A stretch of 64,000 bases of DNA from Wuchereria bancrofti (taxonomy: Eukaryota; Nematoda; Chromadorea; Rhabditida; Onchocercidae), in the NCBI GenBank assembly GCA_005281725.1, contig SSBO01000010.1, positions 428,461 through 492,460 of the forward strand, given 5' to 3'. The notes below the pieces were generated by a model. It made no database searches. It was not told the origin of the DNA and was given only the letters and a program-made list of their open reading frames with translations. Numbering within the stretch: position 1 is the stretch's first letter; each line of letters starts with the position of its first letter. Of this stretch, positions 63,101-64,000 are shown in pieces. The position numbers and the translations under genes are program-made.

Positions 63101-64000
63101 ATTAAAATTAACTAATTTTAACCATTTTCTTTTTATTATCAAACCATACAATTATTTAATATACAATTAATATTTTGAAGTGATAATTATTAATAGCATA
63201 TTCATTCATTATGCAAATGATTGGATGTTGCTAAATTAAATATTATTTACAGATTTTAATTGGAAAAATTTATCAACAATACAACGACAATGTTTGTTAC
63301 CTAAAATTAATGAATCATGCAGGTAGAGTTTTGTATAGCAAATATTCTTTAATGATTTAATTATTATTAATTTGATAAGTTTTTTTCTTATTTTCATTAC
63401 TAATTTAATTTATCCAATTTTATCATAATATTAGTAATTTTAGATCAACTATAAAACGATATTATTATGATGAATCACTTAATAAATGTTTATCACTTTT
63501 TTATGGTAATTGTATTGGAAATGAAAATGGTTTTGATAATATAAATGATTGCATAAGTAATTGTACTATGCAAACGAATTTTCAAGTATTTTTTTCTGAA
63601 ATTAATTTAATTTTCTTTTTAAATTTACAAATTTTTATCAATGAAAAAAAAACTGGTAATGAATATTAATCAATTTTACTTCAAAACATATCATAGTTGC
63701 AATTTTTGCAAATTATCAAATAATTAATTAATTAAGTATAGAATGATCGTTGACGATTAGTTATTTAATCGAAGAGAATAATGATAATGTTATCAGAATG
63801 GTACAGAAATTAGTACTGATAATAAATACAATAATTAATTAAGGAAGATGAAATAGCAACAATGCAATTTTGAAATTTAATTGAAAAAAAATTTTTTTTT
63901 TTTTAAATATATATAAAATATTAGGTAGCAAAACTATTATCCATTAGTATATACATTAAATTGTGATATATTTTAACAGGATTTTGAAATAAATTCTATA
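45072..64000 (+). CDS. mig-6: Papilin, secreted basement-membrane protein (mig-6 orthologue), 3'-partial
   Basis: Extracellular matrix protein that in C. elegans guides distal tip cell migration. Exons: 45072-45164, 45584-45807, 46126-46342, 47025-47118, 47279-47452, 47860-48059, 48652-48754, 49043-49175, 49821-49985, 50634-50859, 51390-51530, 51803-51916, 52752-52870, 53027-53154, 53351-53564, 54084-54349, 54901-55056, 55282-55452, 55753-55908, 56053-56152, 56242-56357, 56531-56713, 56956-57164, 57341-57593, 58391-58588, 59463-59549, 59739-59996, 60165-60359, 60924-61097, 63253-63322, 63444-63585, 63980 onward. All phases agree. Order: signal peptide, TSP1, ADAMTS-type Cys-rich/spacer, six further TSP1, 11 lagrin repeats, seven Kunitz domains. 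This is the papilin cassette plus the nematode/insect lagrin and Kunitz blocks. An alternative stop at 61100-61102 would give a 1,623-residue short form. Confidence 0.93.
45584..46342 (+). CDS. mig-6: mig-6 exons 2-3: first TSP1 repeat and start of ADAMTS Cys-rich region
   Basis: Exons 45584-45807 and 46126-46342 (phase 2 join). A spacer of about 45 residues leads into the TSP1 repeat: [19 protein letters not shown] continuing to [19 protein letters not shown], with the WxxW and CSxTCGGG core. This is followed by the conserved [13 protein letters not shown] and [16 protein letters not shown] motifs of the papilin/ADAMTS cysteine-rich region. The joined codon AA|C restores Asn in RRICNGEC. The intron between the two exons contains a 41-N gap and decayed copies of the exon 2 end. 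Confidence 0.9.
45808..46125 (+). repeat. Decayed copies of mig-6 exon 2 end in intron 2, around an N gap
   Basis: Two blocks (about 45895-45946 and 46030-46090) resemble exon 2's end, GTATTAATGGAACGACGAAT then TTGCAA. They read as GTATTAATTGAATGAAAAAT and as TTATTAATGGAATGAAGAAT. They also resemble the exon 3 start GGTGAATGCATTGG. A run of 41 N at 45947-45987 interrupts the series. Confidence 0.75.
46445..46990 (+). repeat. ~60-bp minisatellite in mig-6 intron 3
   Basis: About nine degenerate copies of TTAATGATATAATAAGTTTA plus ACTAATTAATGATAATATGA and GTTAAATAGGTTAAATGACT. Fills the intron between 46342 and 47025. Confidence 0.85.
47025..48059 (+). CDS. mig-6: mig-6 exons 4-6: ADAMTS Cys-rich end and spacer domain
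   Basis: Exons 47025-47118, 47279-47452 and 47860-48059. The diagnostic ADAMTS/papilin signature reads [19 protein letters not shown], then [29 protein letters not shown]. It is followed by the spacer beta-sandwich ([61 protein letters not shown]). Papilin shares this cassette with ADAMTS proteases but lacks the protease domain, and none is encoded here. Non-enzymatic matrix-binding role inferred. Confidence 0.92.
47465..47790 (+). repeat. ~47-bp minisatellite in mig-6 intron 5
   Basis: About seven copies of AATGCAAATATATATAATTA then TCAGAAATAAAATATCTTAT. Each copy carries TTATCAG words resembling acceptors. Confidence 0.85.
48652..49985 (+). CDS. mig-6: mig-6 exons 7-9: spacer end, TSP1 repeats 2 and 3
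   Basis: Exons 48652-48754, 49043-49175 and 49821-49985. Spacer end [20 protein letters not shown] precedes TSP1-2 ([21 protein letters not shown]-terminal part with [16 protein letters not shown]) and TSP1-3 ([20 protein letters not shown], then [14 protein letters not shown]). Each repeat keeps the W-C-C-G-R-C pattern with six cysteines. Introns fall at equivalent positions near the repeat boundaries, as expected for modules multiplied by exon duplication. Confidence 0.9.
49285..49600 (+). repeat. Degenerate repeat in mig-6 intron 8
   Basis: About five to six copies of ATCTATTATTAGTATTACTT then TTAATATCAATGATAATAAT. Confidence 0.8.
50300..50605 (+). repeat. ~110-bp tandem repeat before mig-6 exon 10
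   Basis: Three copies of TATTATGTAAAAATGGAAAG, AGAAAAAAAACGAATAAATA and an A-rich tail ending AAAAAGTGTGATG. The last copy runs into the exon 10 acceptor and leaves it without a pyrimidine tract. Confidence 0.85.
50634..51530 (+). CDS. mig-6: mig-6 exons 10-11: TSP1 repeat 4 and divergent TSP1 repeat 5
   Basis: Exon 10 (50634-50859) codes for [20 protein letters not shown] followed by [14 protein letters not shown] and [18 protein letters not shown], a regular TSP1. Exon 11 (51390-51530) with the end of exon 10 gives [20 protein letters not shown]. This is a shortened TSP1 with only two residues between the first two cysteines and no Gly after the second, so the CSxTCGxG core is lost. It then resumes the pattern with [16 protein letters not shown]. 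Acceptor for exon 10 is weak (AAATATTAG after an A-rich array). Confidence 0.87.
51590..51795 (+). repeat. ~65-bp repeats in mig-6 intron 11
   Basis: About four copies of TTTATTTATATATTCAAATA then ATATCAAATAGTTTT with A-runs. Confidence 0.75.
51803..53154 (+). CDS. mig-6: mig-6 exons 12-14: TSP1 repeats 6 and 7
   Basis: Exons 51803-51916, 52752-52870 and 53027-53154. TSP1-6 reads [20 protein letters not shown] and finishes in exon 13 ([20 protein letters not shown]). TSP1-7 reads [20 protein letters not shown] with [18 protein letters not shown]. Phase 2 joins restore Glu in SAEC. The intron before exon 13 ends in a 27-copy array of fused splice-site motifs, the last copy being the genuine acceptor. 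Confidence 0.9.
52165..52751 (+). repeat. About 27 copies of fused splice acceptor/donor motif before mig-6 exon 13
   Basis: Units of 15-35 bp centred on (C)TTACAGGTAATGA or TTACAGGTAGTTAATGAT. Each juxtaposes an acceptor (TTACAG) and a donor-like GTAATG/GTAGTT. The last copy is the true acceptor TTACAG|GTGGTTAATGAT of exon 13, so the array is a multiplication of the intron/exon border. Confidence 0.93.
53351..54349 (+). CDS. mig-6: mig-6 exons 15-16: lagrin repeats 1-3 with glycosylation-rich insert
   Basis: Exon 15 (53351-53564) uses the acceptor TTTTCAG at 53344-53350. An upstream TTGTAG at 53340 would give the wrong phase. Lagrin repeats: [36 protein letters not shown] and, in exon 16 (54084-54349), [18 protein letters not shown]. 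Between repeats 2 and 3 lies an insert of about 80 residues with acidic LLDDEDDLF and at least four N-X-S/T sequons (NDT, NTT, NST, NAT) plus a Thr run, so probably a glycosylated linker. Confidence 0.88.
53565..53840 (+). repeat. Two-copy duplication in mig-6 intron 15
   Basis: TTTTCTTTTCGGCTTAATAT and AGCCGGATAACA segments occur at about 53575 and 53738 with a shared downstream segment. Confidence 0.7.
54365..54900 (+). repeat. Two-copy ~230-bp duplication and microsatellite in mig-6 intron 16
   Basis: The block with AATTAGACACAATTATTTAT, TATTGTTTC and GAAATGATATTTACATATAT is repeated at about 54640 onward. A TAA/GATAAT microsatellite (54820-54890) then runs to within 10 bases of exon 17. 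Confidence 0.8.
54901..56357 (+). CDS. mig-6: mig-6 exons 17-21: lagrin repeats 4-11
   Basis: Exons 54901-55056, 55282-55452, 55753-55908, 56053-56152 and 56242-56357 encode eight more ~28-residue repeats of the form C-x4-(Y/F)GCCPDG-x-T-x2-G-x4-GC. Examples are [72 protein letters not shown] and [18 protein letters not shown]. Repeats mostly pair two to an exon. Lagrin repeats have no known fold or catalytic role. Exon 19 ends at an apparent GC donor (GAAG|GCCTGT). Exon 17 follows a TAA-type microsatellite and a poor acceptor (AATTTGAAG). Confidence 0.88.
56531..57164 (+). CDS. mig-6: mig-6 exons 22-23: Kunitz domains 1 and 2
   Basis: Exon 22 (56531-56713): [20 protein letters not shown], then [20 protein letters not shown]. 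Exon 23 (56956-57164): [20 protein letters not shown], then [20 protein letters not shown]. Both have six cysteines in BPTI order and the F-x-YGGC/x-N-x-F hallmarks (domain 2 has WRGC). The P1 residue after the second Cys is His and Asn respectively, neither typical of trypsin inhibitors, so a structural rather than inhibitory role is more likely. Confidence 0.92.
57341..57593 (+). CDS. mig-6: mig-6 exon 24: proline/serine-rich linker
   Basis: Cysteine-free exon between Kunitz 2 and Kunitz 3, encoding [40 protein letters not shown] and [19 protein letters not shown]. It has no recognisable domain and is likely an extended linker. The basic QKRG end could be a proprotein-convertase-type site only loosely; there is no RxxR. 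Donor G|GTAAAT opens directly into an intron filled by the 25-bp array at 57670-58370. Confidence 0.85.
57670..58370 (+). repeat. ~25-bp minisatellite, about 27 copies, in mig-6 intron 24
   Basis: Unit near ACGTATACATACTGATACTA plus TGATA. Variants (GCGATGTGTACATACTGATA, CCTACTCATATTATG) recur in blocks, showing a higher-order repeat of several units. It fills nearly the whole intron between exons 24 and 25. Confidence 0.93.
58391..59549 (+). CDS. mig-6: mig-6 exons 25-26: Kunitz domain 3 and linker
   Basis: Exon 25 (58391-58588): [20 protein letters not shown], then [20 protein letters not shown] and REECEVRC, a complete Kunitz domain with Gly at P1. Exon 26 (59463-59549) encodes only a short linker, [20 protein letters not shown] plus TGSFGIPVT. 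The intron between them holds a ~240-bp tandem duplication whose first copy also contains an acceptor-like AATTTCAGTG. Confidence 0.9.
58970..59462 (+). repeat. Two-copy ~240-bp duplication in mig-6 intron 25
   Basis: TTGATTGTATTCTTATCAGA, ATGCTCAATATCATATTAAA and GATGAAATTAAATTTGAAAT segments appear at about 58980-59240 and 59245-59462. Each copy ends in AAAAATGAATTTCAGTG; the second is the exon 26 acceptor. Confidence 0.85.
59739..61097 (+). CDS. mig-6: mig-6 exons 27-29: Kunitz domains 4-6
   Basis: Exon 27 (59739-59996): [40 protein letters not shown], plus a Ser/Pro linker. Exon 28 (60165-60359): [40 protein letters not shown]. Exon 29 (60924-61097): [41 protein letters not shown]1 residues are Asn, Asn and Ser. 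Exon 29 either splices at GAAC|GTTAGT to exon 30 or, unspliced, ends DER with TAG at 61100-61102. Confidence 0.92.
61098..61153 (+). promoter_or_regulatory. Stop-in-donor plus polyadenylation signal for a short mig-6 isoform
   Basis: The exon 29 donor GTTAGT overlaps an in-frame TAG (CGT TAG at 61097-61102). AATAAA follows at 61148-61153, 46 nt past the stop. Retention of this intron start would end the protein after Kunitz domain 6. AATAAA is frequent by chance in such AT-rich DNA, so the signal alone is weak. Confidence 0.5.
63253..64000 (+). CDS. mig-6: mig-6 exons 30-32: Kunitz domain 7 and beyond (long isoform, partial)
   Basis: Exon 30 (63253-63322) reads [18 protein letters not shown] and exon 31 (63444-63585) reads [40 protein letters not shown]. 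Together they form a divergent seventh Kunitz domain split by an intron, unlike domains 1-6 which are each one exon. YGGC is replaced by YGNC and P1 is Arg. Exon 32 starts at 63980 after TTTTAACAG (DFEINSI) and runs off the window. In C. elegans the long isoform has further Kunitz and an Ig domain after this point. Confidence 0.85.

Noticed and set aside
1..64000. CRISPR arrays, tRNA, rRNA or spliced-leader RNA genes
   Set aside because: By eye I found no tRNA box A/B pair, no rRNA-like block, no SL1 sequence and no spacer-repeat structure; many repeats here are tandem without unique spacers. A covariance-model scan would be needed to exclude small RNAs.

Overview
The window is AT-rich, intron-rich animal DNA, very probably from a nematode. 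The pointers are short exons closed by TTTTCAG/TTTTTAG-type acceptors, a splice-acceptor-like site just upstream of a start codon (possible spliced-leader addition), and two genes whose closest known relatives are C. elegans UNC-83 and MIG-6. The species cannot be named from this sequence. Everything I can support as a gene reads on the + strand.

2271-26780 holds the 3' part of a KASH-domain (nuclear envelope, LINC complex) gene. I chained 18 exons in one consistent reading frame, giving about 1,037 residues: helical/spectrin-like segments, a long acidic and serine-rich middle, two more helical exons, then a transmembrane segment and a luminal tail ending PPPL at the extreme C-terminus. Size and layout fit UNC-83 best. 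The first exon starts in mid-codon, so the 5' end lies upstream of exon 2271, probably outside the window.

26781-45071 is about 18 kb of intergenic DNA dominated by minisatellites and (TTA)n-type microsatellites. It contains a few more GC-balanced islands. Two of them, at 31285-31397 and 35751-35846, look like orphan terminal exons behind good splice acceptors. A perfect GCGCATGCGC-centred palindrome and a GC-richer CCGCTATT-type array upstream of the second gene are candidate regulatory elements.

45072 to the right edge is a papilin gene (mig-6 orthologue). It encodes a secreted basement-membrane protein with signal peptide, TSP1, ADAMTS-like cysteine-rich region and spacer, six more TSP1 repeats, 11 lagrin (YGCCPDG) repeats and seven Kunitz domains. 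I resolved 31 complete exons plus the start of a 32nd, all in phase. A stop codon embedded in the exon 29 donor site, followed by AATAAA, gives a simple basis for short and long isoforms: 1,623 residues with six Kunitz domains, or a longer form running off the window.

The most unusual structural theme is that many introns carry tandem arrays that start exactly at, or contain, a splice site. There are about 27 copies of a fused acceptor/donor motif (TTACAG|GTAATG) before papilin exon 13, about 8 copies of an acceptor plus exon start before KASH exon 5, 13 copies beginning at the KASH exon 7 donor, and decayed copies of exon ends inside following introns. Three of the N gaps are flanked by near-identical 160-270 bp copies, which look like unmerged assembly ends rather than biology.
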